A stretch of DNA of 17,944 nucleotides from LH-M37 sp032251315 (lineage in GTDB: Bacteria > Pseudomonadota > Gammaproteobacteria > SZUA-229): assembly GCA_032251315.1 (NCBI GenBank), contig JAVVEE010000053.1, positions 1-17,944 on the forward strand. The letters are read 5' to 3'. The notes under the pieces were generated by a model. The model saw only the letters and a program-made list of their open reading frames with translations, ran no database searches and was not told where the DNA came from. The stretch's first letter is position 1, and every line of letters starts with the position of its first letter. The translations under genes were made by a program, and so were the position numbers. Below, in pieces: positions 8,526 to 15,647 of the stretch.

Positions 8526-8551
8526 TAAATATTAGATATTCCTAATATTTA
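8526..8551. promoter_or_regulatory. AT-rich 10-bp inverted repeat upstream of mshI
   Basis: TAAATATTAG and CTAATATTTA form perfect 10-bp arms separated by six bases (ATATTC). The site is about 100 bp upstream of the mshI start and about 45 bp upstream of the candidate -35. A symmetric AT-rich site of this size suits a dimeric helix-turn-helix regulator. The arms lack GC and a T run, so it is unlikely to be a terminator. The regulator is unknown. Confidence 0.4.
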
Positions 8552-8884
8552 ACTGCTCGCCAGCCGCGCGCACTAAATCCACGCTTTTATAAGTAATTCT
8601 TAGATGGCAAAACACTAATAGTCAATGAGTAGCATCTGATTATTCTTTTTATTCTTAAAGTACTTGCTCTAACTCTATGTATAGTATCAGCTTCGGCGGC
8701 TGCTCACCTACAGAAAATCTGGAGCTAAACCAAAGTAGTGGAAATGCCTGTGTGCGTGGTTGAAGCGCTCACCGGAGTTTGTGAATAAACGCAGCACCGA
8801 AATGCCGCGAATATTTTTAGTCTGCCTTTTGCGGAAAAAAAGCGTCTTTCCGGGGAGCGTTTGATAACCCCAGACTCGCTATGA

Positions 8885-9700
8885 CTAGCAACCGTCCGGT
8901 TTAATCGCCTCGATGCTGGCAGATAAGACATAATCCTCCACCCCGCGACCCGGCGCCCAGTCCTTGATGAATTCCCGTGATTCATCCTGGGGCGAGATTT
9001 TTATTTCGCTGAAGCCGCAGTCCGCAAGGATGGTTTCCAGTTCCGAAATCAGCGACGCACCGGCCATGCAGCCGGAATAGAGTTGCAGGTCATCACGAAT
9101 TTCATCGGGCAGCTCGGTGCCGGCGACCACGTCAGAAATCGCCAGGCGGCCACCGCTTTTGAGCACGCGGAAAGTCTCGGCAAACACCCGCGCCTTGTTC
9201 GGCGAGAGGTTAATCACGCAGTTGGAAATTATCACGTCCACGCTCGCATCCGCCACCGGCAGATTCTCGATTTCACCCAGGCGGAACTCGACCTGATGAT
9301 ACTGGCCGCGGCTGGCATTATCCCGGGCCTTGCTGATCATGGCAGGGGTCATATCGACGCCGATCACGTGGCCCTGCTCGCCGGTTTCAGCGGCGGCCAG
9401 AAAGCAGTCAAAGCCGCCGCCACTGCCCAGATCAAGAATGGTTTCACCGGCTTTAATGCTGGCGATAGCGCGCGGATTGCCGCAGCCGAGGCCCATGTCG
9501 GCGCCCTTGGGCACGGCGGCGAGGTCGTCTGCGCTGTAGCCCAGTCGGGTGGAAACCAGGGTGTTGATGGCGTCGTCGGAAGAGACGCCGCAGCAGCTGG
9601 ACGTTTCGCCGCAGCAGTCTCCGCTGTTGTTAGCCTCGGCCACCTGCGAGTAGCTGGCACGTACATTCTGGCGAATATCATCGGCGTTTTTATGATCCAT
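8885..9700 (-). CDS. arsM: Arsenite S-adenosylmethionine methyltransferase ArsM
   Basis: ArsM methylates arsenite using S-adenosylmethionine, giving methylated and volatile arsenicals; it acts in the cytoplasm. The 271 residues show the methyltransferase motif I as ILDLGSGGGFD (88-98), with VIGVDMTPAMISKAR (112-126) and ISNCVINLSPNKARVFAE (158-175) following. The arsenic-binding cysteines seen in characterised ArsM enzymes correspond to C73 (LGCGNP), C161 (SNCVINL) and C211 (YSGCMAGA). The N-terminus adds two vicinal pairs, C29/C30 and C36/C37, which may supply the additional conserved cysteine. The start overlaps the end of arsR by 11 bases, so the two are co-transcribed and arsR probably controls it. 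The gene is clearly GC-richer than the msh genes. Confidence 0.92.
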   Translation of the reverse strand: MDHKNADDIRQNVRASYSQVAEANNSGDCCGETSSCCGVSSDDAINTLVSTRLGYSADDLAAVPKGADMGLGCGNPRAIASIKAGETILDLGSGGGFDCFLAAAETGEQGHVIGVDMTPAMISKARDNASRGQYHQVEFRLGEIENLPVADASVDVIISNCVINLSPNKARVFAETFRVLKSGGRLAISDVVAGTELPDEIRDDLQLYSGCMAGASLISELETILADCGFSEIKISPQDESREFIKDWAPGRGVEDYVLSASIEAIKPDGC

Positions 9701-10052
9701 GGGGGTCCTCAGTGTTATAAGTTGGGGTTTGACTGGCGCTGGCGAACAAAGCGCTCACCTCGGCCAGCGTGGAAGGATTAATCGAACAAAAGATCTGTTT
9801 GCCCTGGCGCTGCATCTCAATCAGCCCGGCACGGTGCAGCTCCTTGAGGTGGTGTGACAGGGTGGATGCAGCGATGTTCAGCCGGCTGCTGAGATCACCT
9901 ACACAATAATTCATCGCCTCATCGGTCGAGCAGCGCGTGCCCGGCTCGCAGCAGCCGGCCAGCATAGTGAAAATATGCAGCCGGTGCGGGCTTGAAAGTG
10001 CCTTGAAAATGCCGGCGTGGCGATCAAGGTCGATGGTTCTATAGTTCGACAT
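9690..10052 (-). CDS. arsR: ArsR/SmtB-family transcriptional repressor
   Basis: This 120-residue winged-helix protein resembles ArsR repressors that leave the DNA when they bind arsenite. Recognisable parts are FKALSSPHRLHIFTML (16-31), the recognition helix LNIAASTLSHHLKELHRAGLI (58-78) and the wing around MQRQGKQIFCSI (80-91). Cysteines are at 34, 35, 41, 50 and 89. The classic CVC motif before the recognition helix is only YCVGDL, but a CCxxxxxC cluster (34-41) precedes it, so the metal site probably differs from that of the E. coli protein. The ATG at 10052 has no Shine-Dalgarno, and the candidate promoter starts transcription almost at the ATG, so the message may be leaderless. arsM overlaps its end. 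Confidence 0.88.
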   Translation of the reverse strand: MSNYRTIDLDRHAGIFKALSSPHRLHIFTMLAGCCEPGTRCSTDEAMNYCVGDLSSRLNIAASTLSHHLKELHRAGLIEMQRQGKQIFCSINPSTLAEVSALFASASQTPTYNTEDPHGS

Positions 10053-10059
10053 GTATGAA

Positions 10060-10088
10060 ATTGTAACGCAGCTAGCTATTTAGGGCAA
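10060..10088 (-). promoter_or_regulatory. Candidate sigma-70 promoter for arsR-arsM
   Basis: On the minus strand TTGCCC (10083-10088) and TACAAT (10060-10065) are separated by 17 bases. The predicted start lies near 10053, next to the arsR ATG at 10052. The spacer contains the palindrome AGCTAGCT (10070-10077). Its position would suit an ArsR operator, but it is shorter and less AT-rich than known ArsR sites. Confidence 0.35.
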
Positions 10089-10146
10089 ACCTTATTTACC
10101 GTTCCACGGGCTTTGTGATAACTTGATAAAATAATTGGAGCGAGTC

Positions 10147-10365
10147 ATGTTAAATAGCCTATCCGACGAAGAAATCAGACAGATCAAGACAGCGATGATT
10201 GAGTTCGAGCTGGAGCATCACGATCTGAACATGTTAATCGAGCAGCTGGCTCGTGACCTCGGTTATGAGGAGCTTTACATCAAGCGACTGAAAAAACGTA
10301 AATTACAGCTGAAAGATCAGCTGGTCAGGCTGGCCGACAGCCTGATCCCTGATATTCCAGCCTGA
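10147..10365 (+). CDS. YdcH-family (DUF465) small coiled-coil protein
   Basis: This 72-residue protein matches the YdcH/DUF465 family, small helical proteins of unknown function common in Proteobacteria. The family hallmark is EFELEHHDLNMLIEQL (about 18-33) followed by ELYIKRLKKRKLQLKDQL (about 41-58). The frame extends upstream to a TTG at 10135, but the ATG at 10147 has GGAG six bases before it, so I chose that. It is highly charged with no signal peptide or membrane helix, consistent with a cytoplasmic helical hairpin. It diverges from arsR and is followed after 25 bases by the NUDIX gene, so the two are probably co-transcribed. Confidence 0.8.
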   Translation: MLNSLSDEEIRQIKTAMIEFELEHHDLNMLIEQLARDLGYEELYIKRLKKRKLQLKDQLVRLADSLIPDIPA

Positions 10366-10390
10366 GTCATCAACCATGAAAGAAAATATA

Positions 10391-10972
10391 ATGAAATTTT
10401 GTAGCGCCTGTGGCGAAAAAGTGAACTGGGTTATGCCTCAGGGCGATAACCGCAACCGGTATGTGTGTATCAGCTGTGGCGTTATTCATTACCAGAACCC
10501 GAATATTGTGACCGGCTGTATTCCCGAGTGGCAAGGCGATATCCTGCTCTGCCGTCGCTCCATCGAACCGCGAAAAGGCCTGTGGACCCTGCCTGCGGGG
10601 TTTATGGAAAATTACGAAACCAACCGGGAAGGCGCCGCACGCGAGGCGATGGAAGAGGCCAATGCCGAGATGCGCGATCTGAAATTGTTCAGCATGTTCA
10701 GCATCCCCCACGTCAATCAGATTTACACCATCTACCGTGGCGAACTGCATCAGGGGCAGGCCAGCGTCGGCGAGGAGACGCTGGAAGTGGCGCTGGTGAG
10801 TGAAGAAGATATTCCCTGGCAGGAGCTGGCTTTTCCGATGGTGGTTGAAAGCCTGAAACTGTATTTCGATGACCGCCGCAAAGGCAAATTCGAAACCCAT
10901 TATGGTGAAATCGTGAAACAGGATGACGGCGAACTGGAAGTCACCATGATATCGGCGGGGTCTGAATATTAG
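10391..10972 (+). CDS. NUDIX hydrolase with N-terminal zinc ribbon
   Basis: This enzyme probably cleaves a nucleoside-diphosphate-linked substrate; the exact substrate cannot be told from sequence. The start at 10391 gives MKFCSACGEKV, the usual opening of this subfamily, after a purine-rich AAAGAAAA. An in-frame ATG at 10376 would add five residues but has no ribosome site. The N-terminus carries a zinc ribbon, CxxC (FCSACGE) and CxxC (VCISCGVIHYQNP). The NUDIX box runs G-x5-E-x7-REAMEEANA, with the metal-binding REAMEE core intact; asparagine replaces the usual glycine near its end. The preceding segment GLWTLPAGFMENYE is typical. It ends with an acidic tail. It follows the YdcH-like gene closely and converges on the peptidase gene across a palindromic repeat. 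Confidence 0.88.
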   Translation: MKFCSACGEKVNWVMPQGDNRNRYVCISCGVIHYQNPNIVTGCIPEWQGDILLCRRSIEPRKGLWTLPAGFMENYETNREGAAREAMEEANAEMRDLKLFSMFSIPHVNQIYTIYRGELHQGQASVGEETLEVALVSEEDIPWQELAFPMVVESLKLYFDDRRKGKFETHYGEIVKQDDGELEVTMISAGSEY

Positions 10973-10974
10973 AG

Positions 10975-11134
10975 CTTTTTACCGCAGAGGCGCGGAGACG
11001 CAGAGAAAAACTTAATAGCTATAAAGCTAACGATCTCATGTGCAGAATCGAGCACATGATTAACATAATTTATGCTTTACGGGCAAGCCTAAAATATTTT
11101 TTTCTTTGCGCCTCCGCGCCTCTGCGGTGAAAAG
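10975..11134. repeat. Palindromic repeat element with 36-bp inverted arms
   Basis: The left arm (10975-11010) and right arm (about 11099-11134) are reverse complements with three mismatches over 36 bases; the shared core is ACCGCAGAGGCGCGGAG. The roughly 88-base middle holds further short inverted repeats, including TCATGTGC/GCACATGA (11036-11043 and 11052-11059). The element fills the gap between the convergent NUDIX and peptidase genes. A partial third arm occurs at 15600-15630. It resembles dispersed non-coding palindromes (REP or MITE-like) and encodes nothing. A role as a bidirectional terminator is possible from its position but inferred. Confidence 0.85.
11036..11059. repeat. Inner 8-bp hairpin of the palindromic element
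   Basis: TCATGTGC and GCACATGA are perfect reverse complements separated by eight bases (AGAATCGA). The hairpin is near the centre of the larger palindrome, so a transcript or single strand could form a two-level structure. Confidence 0.7.
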
Positions 11135-11155
11135 TTTTTTATATGTCTTAAGTGG

Positions 11156-13084
11156 TTACTGGTTCAGGTTTTCGATTTTTAGCGGGAAACCGGTTACAAC
11201 CGGCATGGCAAAGATTTTCGTGTAAAAGGTATATTCGGCATCCAGTGCCTGCTGGATGGTTTCGGCTTTTCTGAAGCCATGCTGTTCGCCTTCGAAGGCG
11301 AGGTAGGCGACTGGGATATTTTTGTCTTTGAGGGCGGTGAACATTTTTTCGGCCTGTGCTTTGGGCACCACTTTATCTTCAGTGCCCTGAAAGAAGATCA
11401 CCGGGCAGCTCAGTTGTTCGACATGATTGATGGGGGAGCGCTGCTGGTAGAGCTGCCTGTCTTGCGGATAGGGGCCGACCAGCCGATCCAAGTAGCGCGA
11501 TTCAAATTTGTGGGTGTCGTCGGTGAGCGATTCCAGGTCGCCGATGCCGTAGTAGCTGGCACCGGCAGCAAAGGTATGGTGGAAGGTGAGGGCGCACAAA
11601 ACCGTATAGCCGCCCGCGCTGCCGCCCTTGATAATCAGCCGGTCGGGATCGGCCAGCCCCATTTCGACCAGATGCTGCGCACCGTCGCAGCAGTCCTGTG
11701 CATCACGCACTCCCCAGTTGCCGTTGAGCCTCTCCCGATAGCGGCGTCCAAAACCGGTACTGCCGCTGTAGTTCACATCGAGCAGGGCAAACCCGCGCGA
11801 GGTCCAGTATTGCTTGCGCAGATCCAGTGAGGCTTCGGCCATGGCGGTGGGGCCGCCGTGGCTTAGCACAATCAGGGGTGGTTTTTCATCAGGGGGTGAC
11901 GAAAAATCCTTGTTGGCGGGGGCGTAGTAAATGGCAAAGGCGTCATCATGGTGACGAGTGCGGAAGCGGAGGTTTTCTCCATAGGATAAATAACCGGAAT
12001 CAAGCCGGGTTTCGCAGGCGAGACGCAGGCTCTGGTGCTGCCCGGACCGGTAGCTGATGACGGCAGGAAAACTGCTGGCGGAGGCGGCGATAAAGCTGAG
12101 ATGCTCGCCGCTGGCCTGGATGGAACCGAAGCTGTTCCAGTCGGTGTCGACGGCAGTGAGAGCGCCGTCGCGGGTATTGAGCAAAGTCAGGGAGGCAACC
12201 CCGTGATCAATGGGGGCGCAGAGAATCAGGTCATTCCGGCAGAAGGCGTAGCTGGACTGGGCAAACACCCACTGAGGTCGGCCGAATTCCTGCTGTTCGT
12301 GGCTGATGGCCTGAATCGAGCCGGCCTGATAGCGATACAGGTTCCACCAGCCGGAGAGATCGGAGATGAAATACAGCCGATTGTCCGGTGACCACTGGGG
12401 CTGACAGTAGGAGACACTGTCTGATTCGGGATGCTGAATGGTTTTGATGTCTGCAAGCTGATGGTCGTCATTAATGCCGGCCAGCCAGAGCGTGGTTCTG
12501 TCCCAGGGCATGTCGGGGTGATCCCAGCACAGCCAGCTCAATTGTTCGCGGTCATGGCTCAGTCGCGGGCTGGCGTAAAAATCATGGCCTGAATGCAGGC
12601 AGGAAACAACATGAGTCTGTAAATCAATCGAAATCAGGCTGTTTTCAGGCTCGCCACCTTCGGCAAGATCCTGCTGCTGCACACAGATCAGTTTCCGGCG
12701 CTGCTCATCGAATTGCAGATCGGCATAACTGCAATCACTGCTGCGGGTGATGGCGACCGGTGCAGCGTCAGGGGCGCAGAAATAGATATTCTGATCGCTG
12801 TCATTGACAAAATAGACGCCGTTTTCAGCGATACAATAAACGCCGCCTCCATATTCATGGACTCGTGAGCGTGCACTGTAAGGTTTGCCAATCAGGTCAA
12901 GGTTTTTGCCGCCAGCGTGTTTTACGATAACGCACCGGCCCTGTTCATCAGGTCGCCGCTCAAGCCAGTAAGTGCCCGTGTCATGTAACTTAAGTTCATC
13001 AAGCGAGACGCTGTCGGCAGTGATCAAGTTGCTGGTTATGGGCGAGATCCAGGTGCCAAAAGCGGATATTGTTTTGTCATTCAT
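11156..13084 (-). CDS. Prolyl oligopeptidase-family (S9) serine peptidase
   Basis: This 642-residue protein is an S9-family peptidase (S9C or acylaminoacyl-peptidase/dipeptidyl-aminopeptidase type), which removes residues from short peptides. It has no signal peptide, so it is likely cytoplasmic. The first 380 residues form a beta-propeller, with repeated blade-type segments such as PQWSPDNRLYFISDLSGWWNLY (229-250). The alpha/beta-hydrolase domain follows. It has the oxyanion-type HGGP (409-412), nucleophile S489 in GGSAGG (487-492), D570 in QGTEDKVVP, and H602 in GEQHGF, so the catalytic triad is complete. The ATG at 13084 lacks a clear Shine-Dalgarno. It diverges from the GGDEF/EAL gene and converges on the NUDIX gene. 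Confidence 0.9.
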   Translation of the reverse strand: MNDKTISAFGTWISPITSNLITADSVSLDELKLHDTGTYWLERRPDEQGRCVIVKHAGGKNLDLIGKPYSARSRVHEYGGGVYCIAENGVYFVNDSDQNIYFCAPDAAPVAITRSSDCSYADLQFDEQRRKLICVQQQDLAEGGEPENSLISIDLQTHVVSCLHSGHDFYASPRLSHDREQLSWLCWDHPDMPWDRTTLWLAGINDDHQLADIKTIQHPESDSVSYCQPQWSPDNRLYFISDLSGWWNLYRYQAGSIQAISHEQQEFGRPQWVFAQSSYAFCRNDLILCAPIDHGVASLTLLNTRDGALTAVDTDWNSFGSIQASGEHLSFIAASASSFPAVISYRSGQHQSLRLACETRLDSGYLSYGENLRFRTRHHDDAFAIYYAPANKDFSSPPDEKPPLIVLSHGGPTAMAEASLDLRKQYWTSRGFALLDVNYSGSTGFGRRYRERLNGNWGVRDAQDCCDGAQHLVEMGLADPDRLIIKGGSAGGYTVLCALTFHHTFAAGASYYGIGDLESLTDDTHKFESRYLDRLVGPYPQDRQLYQQRSPINHVEQLSCPVIFFQGTEDKVVPKAQAEKMFTALKDKNIPVAYLAFEGEQHGFRKAETIQQALDAEYTFYTKIFAMPVVTGFPLKIENLNQ

Positions 13085-13168
13085 AATATACGTTTAAATG
13101 CGAAAATATGGTCGCTGCACACGTCAGCTGCTAGTATTGTGCAGCAGGGAAATTGGGAACAAATAATA

Positions 13169-14530
13169 ATGTTAGTAGAACTTTCAGTCATCCTGGTAGT
13201 GGTTGGCGTTTTAATGCTGGCCGTCGGCATATTTATCGCCAGGCAGTATACCCTTCGAGCTAAATTGCTCACCGCCTTCCTGATGATAGTGATGAGTTCA
13301 CTGGCTGTACTCGCTCTACTTTATGGGCGCATTATGCAGGAAACACTGAGTAAAAGCGCGCAACAGTCGCTGACCTCGGCCAGTCGGGTCTATGCAAATC
13401 GGCTGGATGATTTTAACCGTGTACATATCAGCTCAATCAAAGCCGAACCTAGCTTGCCTTCCATCGTCGCTGCCGTGGCAAAAATTAAAAGTGAGTCGTT
13501 GCATAACAGGCCGGAATTATTACAGGTCCTGCAATCAAAGCAAAACAGTTTGATCACCTCTTACGCGATACTTAATATTAATGGTATTAATGTGGCGGAT
13601 ACCCGCAAAAATAATATTGGCATGGACGAAAGTACCGCGCCCTATTTCCTGGAAGCCATTAATACAAAGAAGCCTTATCATTCATCTGTTGTTTTTGATG
13701 ATAATGATGAAGCACTGATCTATTTTAGCAGCCCGATTATAGATGCAAAAGGCGAGATTACAGGTGTGTTGCGCGCCAGCCATAAAGCGGAAGTTCTGGA
13801 GAGCATTATAATGAGTGCGCGAGGTCTGGCCGGCCAGGGTTCGTTTGCGATGTTGCTGGATGAGAACCAGTTAAGACTGGTTCACGGGCGTCGAAATGAT
13901 CTGCAATATACGCTGGCGGCAAAGCTCAGCGATGACAAGGTCGAAACCTTGCATCGGCAGAAAAGGATACCCTCGGTAATATCAAACGACGATGCCGAAA
14001 ATGCGGCCTGGCTTGAAGGGGTGCGTTCTTCTGCAGGTAGCGCAAATCTGCTCGAAGCCAACTTTTATGGTTTGGGCACAATGCCGTTTTTAGCTTCAGT
14101 GGTGAAGCTGGAAAGTGCTCCATGGTCATTAATATTTGCCCAGCCGCAGGATGTGTTCCTGCAGCCGATAGACGAACAGTTGAGCAGCTCCCTGATGCTG
14201 GCGGCTTCAATAGCAATGGTTGTGGTTTTAATCATGCTGGGGGTTATGCAGTTCCTGCTGGGGCCTGTCCGCCGCTTAACCGAAGTGGTGCAGAAGATCG
14301 GCAAGGGCAATTTTAAGGTGATTGCTAACGTAGAAGCGGATGATGAAATCGGCGGCCTGGCGAAAGCATTTAATAGCATGACGCTGAATATTAATGAGGT
14401 GGTGGTTAATCTCGAAAGTGAAATTGAGCAGCATAAATTAACCGCTGATGATCTGAGGAAATTATCGCAGGCGATAGAGCATAGCCCGGTGCTGGTGATG
14501 ATTACTGGTTTTGCTGGCAGAGATTGGTGA
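13169..14530 (+). pseudogene. dCache-HAMP-PAS N-terminal half of broken GGDEF/EAL gene
   Basis: This is the N-terminal half of a membrane-bound c-di-GMP signalling protein. The frame opens at a GTG at 13139, but the ATG at 13169 has GGGA about ten bases upstream and gives a first transmembrane helix at 5-25. A second helix (33-53), a periplasmic dCache-like sensor (about 70-335), a third helix (342-364), a HAMP domain (363-415, PVRRLTEVVQKIGKGNF...DDEIGGLAKAFNSM) and a coiled coil follow. The segment LRKLSQAIEHSPVLVMIT (429-446) is the start of a PAS domain. After it the frame runs into seven unrelated codons and a stop, because a deletion has joined it out of frame to the end of a GGDEF domain. 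As it stands it could encode only a sensor without output. Confidence 0.8.
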
Positions 14531-15575
14531 CGGCGGCAAGGATAGCGAACCTGAATACGAGGTATTCATTCAGCAGAAAACCAGAGAAATTCTCGAGCGT
14601 GTTTCGCAGCCCTGCATTATCGATAACATGGAGTTTTCAGTGACGGTGAGTGTCGGCGTGGCACTGTATCCCAGAGACGGTATTGATCCGCATATTTTAC
14701 TTCGCAATGCAGATACGGCCATGTTTCGGAGCAAGAGTAAGGGTAGAAACACGTTTGAAATGTTCTCGCCGGAAATGAGTGACACGGTTTTCAAGCGCGT
14801 GGAGATTGAAACCCGTTTACGTTACGCTCTTGAGAATAAAAAATTCAGTCTGAAATACCAGCCATTGATGGCGGCAGATTCCAGAAAAATAGTGGGTGCC
14901 GAAGCTTTGATACGATGGAATGACGAGGAGCTGGGCAAGGTTTCGCCTGAAATATTTATTCCTTTTGCCGAGGAAAGCGGACTTATTGTCGGTATTGGCG
15001 AGTGGGTTCTGGATACCGCCTGTCGTGATATCAAGCAATTGCAAGATGAGGGTTATGGTACTGATTTTTATTTTGCAATTAATCTATCCAGTCGACAGAT
15101 CAGAGATAAAGAATTTTCTAATTTAGTTGCCGCTATGTTAATTAAACATGGGATAGCCGGTGACTGCCTTGAGCTGGAAATTACCGAGCGTTTGTTGATG
15201 AAGGATGTTCCTGAAATCATATTGATGCTTAACAGTCTCAAGGAGATGGAAGTCAGGTTGTCGATTGATGATTTTGGTACAGGTTATTCATCGTTGAGTT
15301 ATTTAAAACGCTTTCCCTTCGATGTGCTGAAAATCGATCAGTCATTTGTCCGTGATATCGGCAAAGACACGGATGACACCGCATTATGTGAAGCGATAAT
15401 TGCAATGGCGCACAGCCTGGGACTGAGCCTGATCGCCGAGGGTGTAGAAACCAAAGAGCAATATGAATTTCTGCGCGCTCGCGGCACAGAAACGATGCAG
15501 GGTTACTACATTGGTAAGCCGACTGACTTTGCGGAATTCCGTGAACTACTGGGCAGCACGGTTGAGTACTGTTAG
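14502..15575 (+). pseudogene. GGDEF remnant plus EAL domain, C-terminal half
   Basis: This is the C-terminal half of the same broken gene. It opens just after a TGA (14499-14501) with LLVLLAEIGDGG, which corresponds to the middle of a GGDEF domain just past the GGDEF motif itself. The tail VSVGVALYPRDGIDPHILLRNADTAMFRSKSKGRN is a clear diguanylate-cyclase C-terminus. The EAL phosphodiesterase domain is complete: EALIRW, INLSSRQ, LELEITER, SIDDFGTGYSSL, LKIDQSFV, IAEGVET and MQGYYIGKP are all present with the known metal and substrate residues. No ATG or ribosome site fits the fragment's beginning; a TTG at 14511 is only nominal. Whether the EAL half is expressed is unclear. It may be a true pseudogene or an assembly deletion. 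Confidence 0.8.
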
Positions 15576-15599
15576 CTTTTTGAGTTGAATTAAAGAAAA

Positions 15600-15630
15600 A
15601 ACTTTTTCAGCGCCTCTGCGGTAAACGTTT
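15600..15630 (-). repeat. Partial copy of the palindromic repeat arm
   Basis: GCGCCTCTGCGGT (15610-15622) matches exactly the right arm of the larger element (11116-11128), and the flanking CTTTTT on the left and AAACGTTTTT on the right also resemble it. About 11 bases of the arm appear to be missing and no opposite arm is seen. Like the larger copy it lies between two convergent genes, here the EAL fragment and def. Confidence 0.65.
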
Positions 15631-15647
15631 TTAAAATGTTTAACTCC

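Larger units (their letters stand above)
8431..8884. other. Gene-free stretch between mshI and arsM
   Basis: This 454-base AT-rich region lies upstream of mshI and downstream of arsM. It holds a weak promoter candidate and an AT-rich palindrome, listed separately. I see no tRNA or other RNA gene. The only frames are short or overlap arsM (a minus-strand frame of 86 codons running into arsM antisense-free sequence without a ribosome site). A possible weak minus-strand stem with GCGGCA/TGCTGC arms near 8792-8809 is not followed by a proper T run, so I do not call it an arsM terminator. Confidence 0.5.

Noticed and set aside
8644..8690. A possible MerR-type promoter on the plus strand (TTAAAG, 19-base spacer, TATAGT).
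   Set aside because: No gene follows on the plus strand before arsM ends, and the spacer lacks a convincing long inverted repeat.
8725..8985. A minus-strand frame of 86 codons overlapping the end of arsM.
   Set aside because: It overlaps arsM out of frame, has no ribosome site and no recognisable motif; it looks like a chance frame.
9083..9781. A long plus-strand frame opposite arsM (232 codons).
   Set aside because: GC-rich coding DNA often leaves long antisense frames; the minus-strand ArsM and ArsR motifs are unambiguous.
10975..11134. A CRISPR array.
   Set aside because: There are only two arms, in inverted orientation, without regular spacers or cas genes.
11279..12391. Plus-strand frames opposite the S9 peptidase.
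   Set aside because: The peptidase has a complete catalytic triad and propeller on the minus strand; the antisense frames have no supporting features.
13127..13145. A GCTGC/GCAGC hairpin just upstream of the sensor gene, as a riboswitch or attenuator.
   Set aside because: The stem is only five base pairs with no conserved core or alternative structure; it could be chance.
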